DNA of 20,417 nt from Acidobacteriaceae bacterium (GTDB taxonomy: Bacteria > Acidobacteriota > Terriglobia > Terriglobales > Acidobacteriaceae). Shown here in pieces: positions 1 through 6,412 of this stretch (the first letter of the stretch is position 1; every line of letters starts with the position of its first letter). Position numbers and translations under genes: made by a program. The notes beneath the pieces are model-generated. The model worked only from the letters and a program-made list of their open reading frames with translations. It was not told the DNA's origin and did not search any database. The stretch covers positions 217 through 20,633 of the forward strand of contig PLKU01000219.1 of the NCBI GenBank assembly GCA_003140705.1. The letters run 5' to 3'.

Positions 1-1032
1 GGCAGGGTGCCGCCCTGGCTTGCCGACCGCATGACCCGGCTGGGTGCGGTGATGGCGCAGGCGATCGTCCACCATTACGGCCGCGACGAGTTCCTGCGCC
101 GTCTCGCCCACCCCTTCTGGTTCCAGTCCTTCGGCAGCGTGATGGGCATGGACTGGCATTCCTCCGGCATCACCACTAGCGTGATCGGCGCACTAAAGCG
201 CGGGCTGGCGCCCTTACAAAAAGAGCTCGGCCTCCATGTCTGCGGCGGGCGCGGCAAGCATTCACGCCAGACGCCGCATGAGCTGGTCGCGATCGGCGAG
301 CGTACCGGCTTCGACGGCGAAGCACTCGCCACTGCCAGCCGCCTCGTCGCCAAGGTCGATAGCGCCGCGGTGCAGGACGGCTTCCAGCTTTATTTGCACG
401 GCTTCATCGTCGCCGATGACGGGCATTGGGTCGTCGTCCAGCAGGGCATGAACGGCGAGCGAAAACAGGCGCGCCGCTACCATTGGCTGTCGGAAGGGCT
501 GGCCAGCTTCGTCGAGGCGCCGCACGCGGCCATCGAGGGGCCGGACCAGGGTGAGATCGTCAATTTGACCGATAAGCGGGCGGCTGCCTCGCGGCTGGCC
601 CAGCTCGATCTGCTGTCGGCGCTCGGGCCGGACGGCATCACCCGCGAGCTGGCGTCGCTCGAGACGCGCAAGGCTAAGCCGGTCGCGGCGCAAGCCATGC
701 TGCCCTACCTGGCGATGCCGGCACATCATGACGTGCGGGCAAGCGACGTCGTGCTATGCCGGCTACACGGCAATCTGGCGGCGGCGGCCGAGCGCAGCCC
801 GACCGATTTCTCCGAGCTGTTGCTGACGCCGGGCGTCGGGGCGCGCACGGTGCGTGCGCTGGCGCTGGTCGCCGAGGTGCTGCACGGCGCGCCCTGCCGC
901 TTCAGCGACCCGGCGCGGTTCTCGATCGCGCAACCGATGCCATCCTCGAAGCGTTCGGACGTCACCCGTACATCTTCAACCTTGGCCACGGCATTGTCCC
1001 CTCCACCCCGGTCGAAAACGTTCAGGCGGTAG
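1..1032 (+). CDS. DUF763 family protein, partial; 3' end replaced by foreign sequence
   Basis: The frame is open from base 1 (it reads GRVPPWLADRM), so the true start lies outside the window. The protein matches my memory of the DUF763 family: FWFQSFGSVMGMDWHSSG near the N-terminus, a Gly-rich HVCGGRGKHSRQTPHE stretch, and VQQGMNGERKQARRYHW in the middle. A helix-hairpin-helix-like segment (LLTPGVGARTVRALAL) and the RFSDPARFS motif follow. The function of DUF763 is unknown; the HhH-like segment hints at nucleic-acid binding (inference). Family homology stops at about base 929. The usual continuation after RFS, a His-Gly-Gly-Lys-Asp type motif, is missing, and the last ~33 codons to the TAG at 1030-1032 are out-of-frame hemE sequence. 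Base composition is richer in G+C than the rest of the window, in keeping with another source genome. I am confident of the family and of the break, but not of its cause. Confidence 0.75.
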   Translation, partial: GRVPPWLADRMTRLGAVMAQAIVHHYGRDEFLRRLAHPFWFQSFGSVMGMDWHSSGITTSVIGALKRGLAPLQKELGLHVCGGRGKHSRQTPHELVAIGERTGFDGEALATASRLVAKVDSAAVQDGFQLYLHGFIVADDGHWVVVQQGMNGERKQARRYHWLSEGLASFVEAPHAAIEGPDQGEIVNLTDKRAAASRLAQLDLLSALGPDGITRELASLETRKAKPVAAQAMLPYLAMPAHHDVRASDVVLCRLHGNLAAAAERSPTDFSELLLTPGVGARTVRALALVAEVLHGAPCRFSDPARFSIAQPMPSSKRSDVTRTSSTLATALSPPPRSKTFRR

Positions 1033-1076
1033 CCCGCATGGTCCGCGAGTTCCGTCTGGAGCCTGCTAATGGCTAA
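930..1076 (+). pseudogene. hemE: Uroporphyrinogen decarboxylase (HemE), C-terminal fragment only
   Basis: Reading frame 930-1076 gives ATDAILEAFGRHPYIFNLGHG followed by IVPSTPVENVQAVARMVREF. This is the conserved HemE C-terminus, where family members have IFNLGHGI-P-TP-ENV. Only ~49 of the ~340 residues of a normal HemE are present; everything upstream is DUF763 sequence in a different frame. HemE decarboxylates uroporphyrinogen III to coproporphyrinogen III in the cytoplasm. The TAA stop at 1074-1076 overlaps the hemH start by 8 bases, an ordinary hemE-hemH operon arrangement, so the right side of the junction looks native. In the living genome the gene is presumably intact, and the truncation is likely an assembly or recombination artefact. 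Confidence 0.8.
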
Positions 1077-2055
1077 ACAAGCCGTCCTGCTCCTTGCCCA
1101 TGGAACCCCTGAGACCGGCGAGCAAATTCCCGAATACCTGCGCAACGTCGTCAGCGGCCGTCCCCTCCCGCAACACGTTATCGATGAGATTCAGCATCGT
1201 TACTCCCTCATCGGCCACAGCCCGCTCACTGAAATCACGCTCGAGCAGGCCCGACTCGTTGAGTTAGAACTTGCCGCCGCAGGTCAACAAGTGCGCGTTT
1301 ACGTCGGCATGCGCAACTGGCGTCCTTACATCCCCGACGTTGTTCGCCTGATGCGCGAAGACGGCGTGGAAGAAGCCGCCGTCATCTGCATGGCCCCTCA
1401 GAACTCGCGTACTAGCGTCGGCCTCTACCGCCGCGCCGTGCAGGCAGAGGCAGGCACTTTGCGTATCGACTTCACTGAAGGCTGGGCGCAGCATCCACTT
1501 CTTGCCGACGCGTTCGCTCAGCGGCTCCGCCCTGCCCTCGCCAAACTCTCCGCTGAGGTTCGATCGCCGGTGCCCGTCCTGTTCACTGCGCACAGCGTCC
1601 CATCCCGCACCATCCAGGCGCCAACCGCGGACGAAGGCCAGCCGCGTCTTTGGCCTGGCGAGGGCCCCAACTCCACACCAGATCCCTACGCGGAAGAAGC
1701 TCGCCACACCGCATCCATGGTCGCGGAGCGCGTCCCCGAAATTCCGTCATGGAAACTCGCTTTCCAGAGCCAGGGCGCAAGCAGCGGACCTTGGATTGGG
1801 CCCAGCGTCGAACGCATCCTTGACGCGCTGGCGGCTGAAGGCGTCAAGAGCCTCATCCTCCAGCCGATCGGCTTTCTGTGCGACCACGTCGAGATCCTCT
1901 ACGACGTCGATATTTTCTTCCGCGACTACGCAGCCAACCACGGTATTCGTCTCGAAAGGCCAGAGTCGTTGAACGCCTCTCCCATCCTTGCCAAGGCGGT
2001 CACCCACCTCGCGCTGCAAGGCCTGCTACGCTTGAAGAGCTCAGCGTCCTCCTGA
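1069..2055 (+). CDS. hemH: Ferrochelatase
   Basis: This 328-residue protein inserts Fe2+ into a porphyrin late in haem synthesis. Visible family motifs are the N-terminal VLLLAHGTPE, the His-centred LFTAHSVPS (His175, proposed metal/proton-handling residue), FQSQGASSGPWIGPS (about 232-246), and the C-terminal PIGFLCDHVEILYDVD with Glu275. Length is normal for bacterial ferrochelatases. From sequence alone I cannot say whether the substrate is protoporphyrin IX or coproporphyrin III. The ATG at 1069 lies inside the last codons of hemE (8-base overlap), so translation is probably coupled. The protein ends in a short Ser-rich tail. No protoporphyrinogen oxidase gene follows. Confidence 0.93.
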   Translation: MAKQAVLLLAHGTPETGEQIPEYLRNVVSGRPLPQHVIDEIQHRYSLIGHSPLTEITLEQARLVELELAAAGQQVRVYVGMRNWRPYIPDVVRLMREDGVEEAAVICMAPQNSRTSVGLYRRAVQAEAGTLRIDFTEGWAQHPLLADAFAQRLRPALAKLSAEVRSPVPVLFTAHSVPSRTIQAPTADEGQPRLWPGEGPNSTPDPYAEEARHTASMVAERVPEIPSWKLAFQSQGASSGPWIGPSVERILDALAAEGVKSLILQPIGFLCDHVEILYDVDIFFRDYAANHGIRLERPESLNASPILAKAVTHLALQGLLRLKSSASS

Positions 2056-2152
2056 TTGTCCTTGGAGCATGGCCCAAAAGTAACGGCCGGCATCGCACCA
2101 CCCTGCACTCTTTCGGTTACTCTCATACCCAAACATTTACCGCGTGATCTCT

Positions 2153-2180
2153 TTGCCAATTTCACTTCATTCGATAAAAT
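2153..2180 (+). promoter_or_regulatory. Candidate sigma70-type promoter
   Basis: TTGCCA (2153-2158) and TAAAAT (2175-2180) each match the consensus in five of six positions and are separated by 16 bases. Transcription would start near 2187 and leave an untranslated leader of about 175 bases before the zinc-ribbon gene at 2363. This is pattern matching only. Confidence 0.4.
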
Positions 2181-2183
2181 AGT

Positions 2184-2212
2184 TGACAGGAAAACTGTAG
2201 AAGAACCTGTCA
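2184..2212. repeat. Inverted repeat TGACAGG-N15-CCTGTCA
   Basis: Two perfect 7-base arms (2184-2190 and 2206-2212) are separated by 15 bases. They lie at the predicted transcription start of the promoter at 2153-2180. The dyad could be an operator or form a hairpin at the 5' end of the leader. The left arm also contains TTGACA together with the preceding T, so an alternative -35 element is possible, but no good -10 follows it. Confidence 0.4.
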
Positions 2213-2362
2213 TGCAAGTGCGTGGGTCCCAGAGGAACTCTCTTTGGATCAAGCCCCACGGGGTCAGATTGGCTCGCCCAATGTGTCGGCCTCAGGTGAA
2301 CTCTGCAGTTCAGGCCTCGTATCAGGAGTTCAATTTCTTTGCCGGCGATAAGGAAGACTGAC

Positions 2363-2605
2363 ATGCACTGCACAAGATGTGGTTGTGAGATGCGTCGGCT
2401 CATGCGGGAAAGCTTCTTGCAGCGAAACGTCTATCCGTTATTTGGTTATTATCCTTGGGAATGTCCGCTTTGCAGAGATCTTGTCCACTACAAAGTTCGT
2501 CACCAGCATAGGCAACACTCAACAGAGGCAGAGGCGACCATGTCCGATCAGCGCTTTGCGAACTCTTCATCCGAAACTTCGTCTGGTGTTTCCGCAGTCA
2601 AGTAG
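2363..2605 (+). CDS. Small zinc-ribbon protein of unknown function
   Basis: The predicted product has 80 residues. Two Cys pairs are visible: C3-x-x-C6 (with an extra C8) and C34-x-x-C37 in WECPLC, the spacing of a zinc ribbon. A basic linker with aromatic residues (NVYPLFGYYPW) lies between them. The last ~30 residues are polar and Ser/Thr-rich and probably disordered. I chose the ATG at 2363 because AGGAAG at 2351-2356 gives a good Shine-Dalgarno spacing; an in-frame TTG at 2339 would add eight residues with no Cys. The gene stands alone between hemH and a convergent proline dehydrogenase gene. I recall similar short CxxC...CxxC proteins in acidobacterial genomes, but no function can be given. 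Confidence 0.6.
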   Translation: MHCTRCGCEMRRLMRESFLQRNVYPLFGYYPWECPLCRDLVHYKVRHQHRQHSTEAEATMSDQRFANSSSETSSGVSAVK

Positions 2606-2610
2606 GTTGA

Positions 2611-2666
2611 AGCCTTTCAGGCTCGCTGCTTTCACTCGCGCTCGCTTCTCTCAGGCGCGCCCGCCT
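2611..2666. terminator. Two small hairpins between convergent gene ends
   Basis: AGCCT-TTC-AGGCT (2611-2623) and AGGCG-CGCC-CGCCT (2653-2666) are perfect 5-base stems in the 59-base gap between the zinc-ribbon stop and the proline dehydrogenase stop. The second overlaps the TAG of the minus-strand gene. Neither is followed by a T-run on either strand, so intrinsic termination is doubtful. Confidence 0.2.
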
Positions 2667-3591
2667 AAGCCCTGAAAAAATTCTTCGCCAGGAACAGCAG
2701 GTTTGCCGGCCGCTCGGCCAGCCGCCGCATGAAGTAGGGATACCACTCCCTCCCAAACGGAACGTAAACCCGCACCTTGTAGCCCTCTCCCACAAGAATG
2801 CGCTGCAAGTCGCGGCGCACGCCATACAGCATCTGAAACTCGAATCGGCTCGGGTCAATTCCGCGCTGTTGCGCAAACGACTTTGCCGCTGCAATCATGG
2901 CCTCATCGTGCGTTGCCAACCCGTGGAAGGTCGGGCTCTCCAACAGCATCTTGCTCAACCGGATATAGTTCTTGTCCACGTCGGACTTCCGCGCGAACGC
3001 CACCTCCGGCGGCTCTTTGTAGGCGCCTTTGCAAAGTCGCACCCGGATCCCATCCACCATAAGCTGTTCCAGATCCGCCTCTGACCTGTAGAGATACGCT
3101 TGGATCACAATGCCGATGGCCCCGCGCAGATTGGGCCGCGCATGCAGCCGCCGCACAATGTCCAGCGTGACCTGTGTCAGCGACGAGTCTTCCATGTCGA
3201 TCCGCACAAAGTTGCTCGTCTGGCTGGCATGCTCCGCCAGGTTCCGTGCAATTGTGTCAGCCAGCTTTGGAGAGAGCTCCAGTCCTATCTGCGTCAGCTT
3301 CACGCTGACGTTGGCGTTCAGCTTCTGCGCGGCAATCGCATCCAGCAACTCGTGGTAAATATTGGCGGCCTTGTGAGCCTCCAACTCTGAGGTCACGCTC
3401 TCGCCCAGCGAGTCCAGGGTCACGGCCATGCCTTGTTGGTTGACTGCCTCCGCCACGCGAAGCGCGTCGCTGATCTCCATCCCCGCTACAAAGCGGGAAC
3501 TCATCCGTCGGCCCACGCTTGAGCGTTCACTGAAGCGCCGCAATAAACGATTCCGGGAGAGCGCGATAAAGGCGGAGCGCAAAACAGGCAT
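2665..3591 (-). CDS. putA: Proline dehydrogenase (monofunctional, FAD-dependent)
   Basis: The product has 308 residues. Proline dehydrogenase oxidises L-proline to pyrroline-5-carboxylate, passing electrons to FAD and then to the respiratory chain, usually at the membrane. Motifs in order are SVKLTQIGLE (96-105), RIDMEDS (130-136), RVRLCKGAYKEPPEVAF (183-199), GLATHDE (224-230), EFQMLYGVR (251-259) and the C-terminal YVPFGREWYPYFMRRLAERP. These build the barrel that binds FAD and proline. Length fits stand-alone enzymes of ~300 residues rather than the bifunctional PutA, and no P5C dehydrogenase domain or gene is nearby. I prefer the ATG at 3591, which has AGGA seven bases upstream; an ATG at 3630 adds 13 residues and has a weaker GGAG about ten bases upstream. 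The name putB is also used for this type. Confidence 0.9.
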   Translation of the reverse strand: MPVLRSAFIALSRNRLLRRFSERSSVGRRMSSRFVAGMEISDALRVAEAVNQQGMAVTLDSLGESVTSELEAHKAANIYHELLDAIAAQKLNANVSVKLTQIGLELSPKLADTIARNLAEHASQTSNFVRIDMEDSSLTQVTLDIVRRLHARPNLRGAIGIVIQAYLYRSEADLEQLMVDGIRVRLCKGAYKEPPEVAFARKSDVDKNYIRLSKMLLESPTFHGLATHDEAMIAAAKSFAQQRGIDPSRFEFQMLYGVRRDLQRILVGEGYKVRVYVPFGREWYPYFMRRLAERPANLLFLAKNFFRA

Positions 3592-3721
3592 CGGGCGATC
3601 CTGCCGGCCAGAGTCATCTTGCGGGCTCATCCGCCGGACACTCCAGTTTCGCACAGTGGACACGGTCCGACTGGTGGAATTCAGGACGAAGGTACTGCCT
3701 GGCGGCCTCTGCTTCTCTTGC

Positions 3722-3740
3722 GATAATTCCAACCAGAGGT
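3722..3740 (+). promoter_or_regulatory. Possible -10 element and ribosome binding site
   Basis: GATAAT at 3722-3727, preceded by TGC (extended -10 style), is followed by GAGGT at 3736-3740. GAGGT lies six bases before the GTG start at 3747 and decides that start. No matching -35 is obvious. If the -10 is real, the leader would be very short. Confidence 0.35.
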
Positions 3741-3746
3741 GCCTTC

Positions 3747-4292
3747 GTGATTCGCTGGGTCTGGCTTGGATTGCTCTTCGCATGTGCGGCGCAAAGCCAA
3801 CAGGTGTGCCTCTCTCAAACGTTGCCATTGACTTCCGGCGAGACCTTGAGCGGCCGCCGCGTCTTACTCGCCGAGGCGGTGCGCAAGCAGCCAGCCGTCA
3901 TCATCGCTGGATTTAGCAAGGACGCGGGCCCTGCCTGGGGCGATTGGGCAACGGCAGTTCGCGCCGACACAGTGCTCGCTCGTATATCTGTCTATCAAAT
4001 GGCAATGCTCGAAGGAGCTTCAGGCCTGCTACGCGGCATCATCAAGAGCTCCATGCGAAAAGACCTCTCCGCCTCCGAGCAGGATCACTTCGTCGTCTTC
4101 ACCCAGGATGAAAAGCTTTGGTGTAGTTCCTTCGGTGTCACTGCCGACAAAGACCCGTGGGTAGTGCTCATCGATGCGACGGGTCAGGTCAGGTGGCGCG
4201 GCCATGGCGCCACAGGCTACCTCGAACCTTTGCTCAAGAAGCGCTGCGCCAATAACTCGCGATTCGCAATAGACTGCGATTTTCAAGTTTGA
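3747..4292 (+). CDS. Exported protein, possible ATP10/thioredoxin-like fold
   Basis: This 181-residue protein begins with a hydrophobic segment (WVWLGLLFACAA), which looks like a signal peptide. The mature part runs as a redoxin-like pattern: TLSGRRVLLAEAVRKQPAVI, then VIIAGFSKDAGPAWGDWATA, a middle ISVYQMAMLEG, and PWVVLIDATGQVRWRGHG near the C-terminus. The order resembles the ATP10 family, thioredoxin-fold proteins linked to F-ATPase assembly in mitochondria. No CxxC redox pair is present in the fold, so thiol chemistry is unlikely. The GTG start is supported by GAGGT six bases upstream. The gene is divergent from proline dehydrogenase, with 155 bases between the starts. Family assignment is from memory and uncertain; being exported is the stronger claim. 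Confidence 0.6.
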   Translation: MIRWVWLGLLFACAAQSQQVCLSQTLPLTSGETLSGRRVLLAEAVRKQPAVIIAGFSKDAGPAWGDWATAVRADTVLARISVYQMAMLEGASGLLRGIIKSSMRKDLSASEQDHFVVFTQDEKLWCSSFGVTADKDPWVVLIDATGQVRWRGHGATGYLEPLLKKRCANNSRFAIDCDFQV

Positions 4293-4311
4293 CGAGTTCC
4301 ACGCGGTACCT

Positions 4312-4938
4312 TCAGCGCTGCGCCGGCCAGCGATAATGTCCCACCGCGCGATGAGGTTCAAACGCAACAAGCGCGGTCTCTTCAGCGCCATTGCCAATGT
4401 TATGAACCACGGTTACTCGTTGCCCTTCGATCAACGAGACTATGCCTATGTGAGGCAGCCGGGCGTCCAGTAACCACGTCAAAATGTCGCCCAATTCAAG
4501 TGGCGGCGGAAATGCATCTCCCGCAACAGGGCCCTCCGCAGCCCACAGGCGCGCTCCAACCCGCGTCCAATACGCCTCCAGATTCAGCACTCGGCGATGG
4601 TCGATGCTGGCGTCGGGTTGGTGCGATCCCCATGGCTTGCGTGCTGGATATGCATTGAAGTTCTTCAGCATGTCTTCATGCCCCAGCTTTTGCAAGTCGA
4701 GGCCCAGCCCGTCCCGCGCGGCCCGGATTACCACATCAGCGCAGACGCCGGTTGGTCGCGGCACGTCTCCGCCCGGGTAAGTCACATGCGACCAGGTCGG
4801 ATCGTAGCTCGTCGTTACGCCTACCTGGGCCCGAGCCGCCTCGGCCAGCCGTTGGCCGTTTGTTCCTGCCGACATTCCAATTCGCCCGGCGGAAACCCAA
4901 ACCGCCGCCAGGCCCGCAAGAACGCTTCGTCGTCGCAC
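4312..4938 (-). CDS. DUF1287 family exported protein
   Basis: The product has 208 residues. The core matches DUF1287: SYDPTWSHVTYPGGDVP, then PTGVCADVVIRA (Cys66), HEDMLKNFNAYP, DHRRVLNL, LELGDILTW, LPHIGIVS (His163), VVHNIGNGAEE (Asn180) and a final GHYRW. The Cys-His-Asn order is that of NlpC/P60-type papain-like hydrolases, so a peptidoglycan or amide hydrolase is possible (inference). The N-terminus RRRSVLAGLAAVWVSA suggests a Tat or Sec signal. I chose the GTG at 4938, nine bases after GAGG; a TTG at 4959 would add seven residues and has AAGG four bases upstream. The gene follows the GH27 stop by only 6 to 27 bases, so the two are probably co-transcribed. Confidence 0.8.
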   Translation of the reverse strand: MRRRSVLAGLAAVWVSAGRIGMSAGTNGQRLAEAARAQVGVTTSYDPTWSHVTYPGGDVPRPTGVCADVVIRAARDGLGLDLQKLGHEDMLKNFNAYPARKPWGSHQPDASIDHRRVLNLEAYWTRVGARLWAAEGPVAGDAFPPPLELGDILTWLLDARLPHIGIVSLIEGQRVTVVHNIGNGAEETALVAFEPHRAVGHYRWPAQR

Positions 4939-4965
4939 GGCTCTAACCCTCGCGCGCAAATTGCC

Positions 4966-6354
4966 TTACTGCACCTGGTACACCGCGCTCCCATGCGCCG
5001 GCAGCGTCACCGAGATCTCTTTCGAATCCTTGCCATCGGTGTCGGCCCACAGATCGTGAGCCGTATGCTTCGCCCCGTCCAGCCCCAATTCCTTCCACGT
5101 CGCCTTCAGCGTAACCGGCGTTTCGTCAAGGTTGAAAAACGCATAGAATTCCGTATAACCCCTCGCTCCGGGTGCGTCGATCGTTGCCCTCCACACCCTT
5201 GCATGTTCGAATCCGCCCGGCAGGCTCGCGGCGTCCAGCGGATGGCTGTAAGTCACATTCTGATTCATGAAAAGGATGGACTGATTCGTCAGCAGCGACC
5301 GCGTAAAGTCGTCCAGCTTGGTCAGGTTCGCCCCCAGAATCAGCGGCGAGCGTGCCACCGCCCACAAAGTGTACTCCGTCCGCTGCTCGTCCTTTGTTTC
5401 GCGCGATTGGCGCGGCTCGCCCCATCCCGGATGCGGTGTCAACGATCCCCACGGCAGCATATCCGCATCGGGCCAGTTGCCCTGCCTCGCATACGGCGCC
5501 CACTTCGCCAGCAAATCGAATGCCTCACGAATGCCGGAAGGGAAGTCCCCGCCCCCCGCCTTATGCGCGAATGTCCAACCATCCCAATGGTCGTCGGAGA
5601 TGCGCCACATTTGCGCCATTTCCGCCACCTCGGCTCCATGTTCCAACCCCGTTGGCCCGGGCGAGAGGCTCAGCACAATCGGCCTTCCCGTCTTCTTGAT
5701 CGCCTCGGCAATCTGCCTGATCTCCGTTGGCCGGTACGGCCGGTCGCTGATGCAATCCACCTTGATGTAGTCCAGGCCCCAGCCGGCATACTTCTTCAAC
5801 ATGGAATCGTAGTAAGCCTGTCCTGCCGGCGCGTCGCTCACGCCAAAGTTGCCCTCATCCCATGGGCACGTTGCGCCCATGTCGGCCGCATCCACGGCAT
5901 GGAAATTCGTCCCCGCAATCGGCAGGTTCTCTTTGACCACCTGTTTTGGAATCCCGCGTATGATATGGATGCCGAACTTCAGCCCCTGCGCATGAACCCA
6001 ATCCGCCAGCGGCTTGAATCCCGCTCCGCCCGCTGAAGAAGGGAACCGGCTCTCCACAGGAATCAGAATCCCGTTCTTGTCCCACAGGTACTTCCGCTCA
6101 ATCAGATGTGCGGCAAAGGGATCTTCCATGTACCATCCCTCGTCAATCACCGAGTACTTCCATCCGAAGCCCACCACGCCGGCCAGCACCTTGGTATTGG
6201 CTTTGTAGTCAGCTTCATTGATGGTCAGCCCATAGGCATCCCAGCTGTTCCACCCCATCGGCGGCGAAAGCGCAACGCTTTGTGCATGCGTCGAGACTGC
6301 AGTCAAAACATGGGCAGCAAGAATAGCGGCGAAGAAAATAATGCGACGAGTCAT
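4966..6354 (-). CDS. Glycoside hydrolase family 27, probable alpha-galactosidase, secreted
   Basis: The product has 462 residues and a clear signal peptide (IIFFAAILAAHVLTAVSTHA, cleavage near residue 24). The catalytic (beta/alpha)8 barrel starts with the family signature PPMGWNSWDAYG (31-42) and VIDEGWY. The nucleophile is expected at Asp200 in YIKVDCIS, and the acid/base at Asp255 in WRISDDHW, four residues after Arg251 as in characterised GH27 enzymes. A C-terminal beta domain (about 375-462) follows. GH27 enzymes remove alpha-1,6-linked galactose from oligosaccharides or galactomannan; a few act on related sugars, so the exact substrate is inferred. It lies 58 bases downstream of the GAF-phosphorylase gene and just before the DUF1287 gene, all on one strand. 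The Shine-Dalgarno is weak. Confidence 0.9.
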   Translation of the reverse strand: MTRRIIFFAAILAAHVLTAVSTHAQSVALSPPMGWNSWDAYGLTINEADYKANTKVLAGVVGFGWKYSVIDEGWYMEDPFAAHLIERKYLWDKNGILIPVESRFPSSAGGAGFKPLADWVHAQGLKFGIHIIRGIPKQVVKENLPIAGTNFHAVDAADMGATCPWDEGNFGVSDAPAGQAYYDSMLKKYAGWGLDYIKVDCISDRPYRPTEIRQIAEAIKKTGRPIVLSLSPGPTGLEHGAEVAEMAQMWRISDDHWDGWTFAHKAGGGDFPSGIREAFDLLAKWAPYARQGNWPDADMLPWGSLTPHPGWGEPRQSRETKDEQRTEYTLWAVARSPLILGANLTKLDDFTRSLLTNQSILFMNQNVTYSHPLDAASLPGGFEHARVWRATIDAPGARGYTEFYAFFNLDETPVTLKATWKELGLDGAKHTAHDLWADTDGKDSKEISVTLPAHGSAVYQVQ

Positions 6355-6412
6355 GCCGACACGTATACCATATTCGCCCCCGTCTCGGCATGGGCGTGGC
6401 CCCGATGTCCAT

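Larger units (their letters stand above)
2056..2362. other. Non-coding region between hemH and the zinc-ribbon gene
   Basis: This stretch of about 307 bases is less GC-rich than the genes around it. Open frames crossing it have no recognisable protein character. It holds a sigma70-like promoter candidate (2153-2180), a 7-base inverted repeat just downstream (2184-2212), and a small 5-base-arm dyad TGAAC-N6-GTTCA at 2297-2312. I see no convincing terminator directly after hemH and no known riboswitch core. Confidence 0.5.

Noticed and set aside
930..1032. C-terminal tail of the DUF763 frame as a novel fused domain
   Set aside because: The tail is the HemE coding sequence read out of frame; its Ser/Arg-rich composition is a by-product.
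2056..2361. Frame of 101 codons directly after hemH
   Set aside because: It lacks a convincing ribosome binding site and protein-like composition, and it crosses a promoter and inverted repeat.
4597..6036. Open frame of 479 codons on the plus strand
   Set aside because: It is antisense to the GH27 and DUF1287 genes, which have clear motifs. Its translation is Arg/Pro/His-rich without domain character, as expected from the opposite strand of GC-rich coding DNA.
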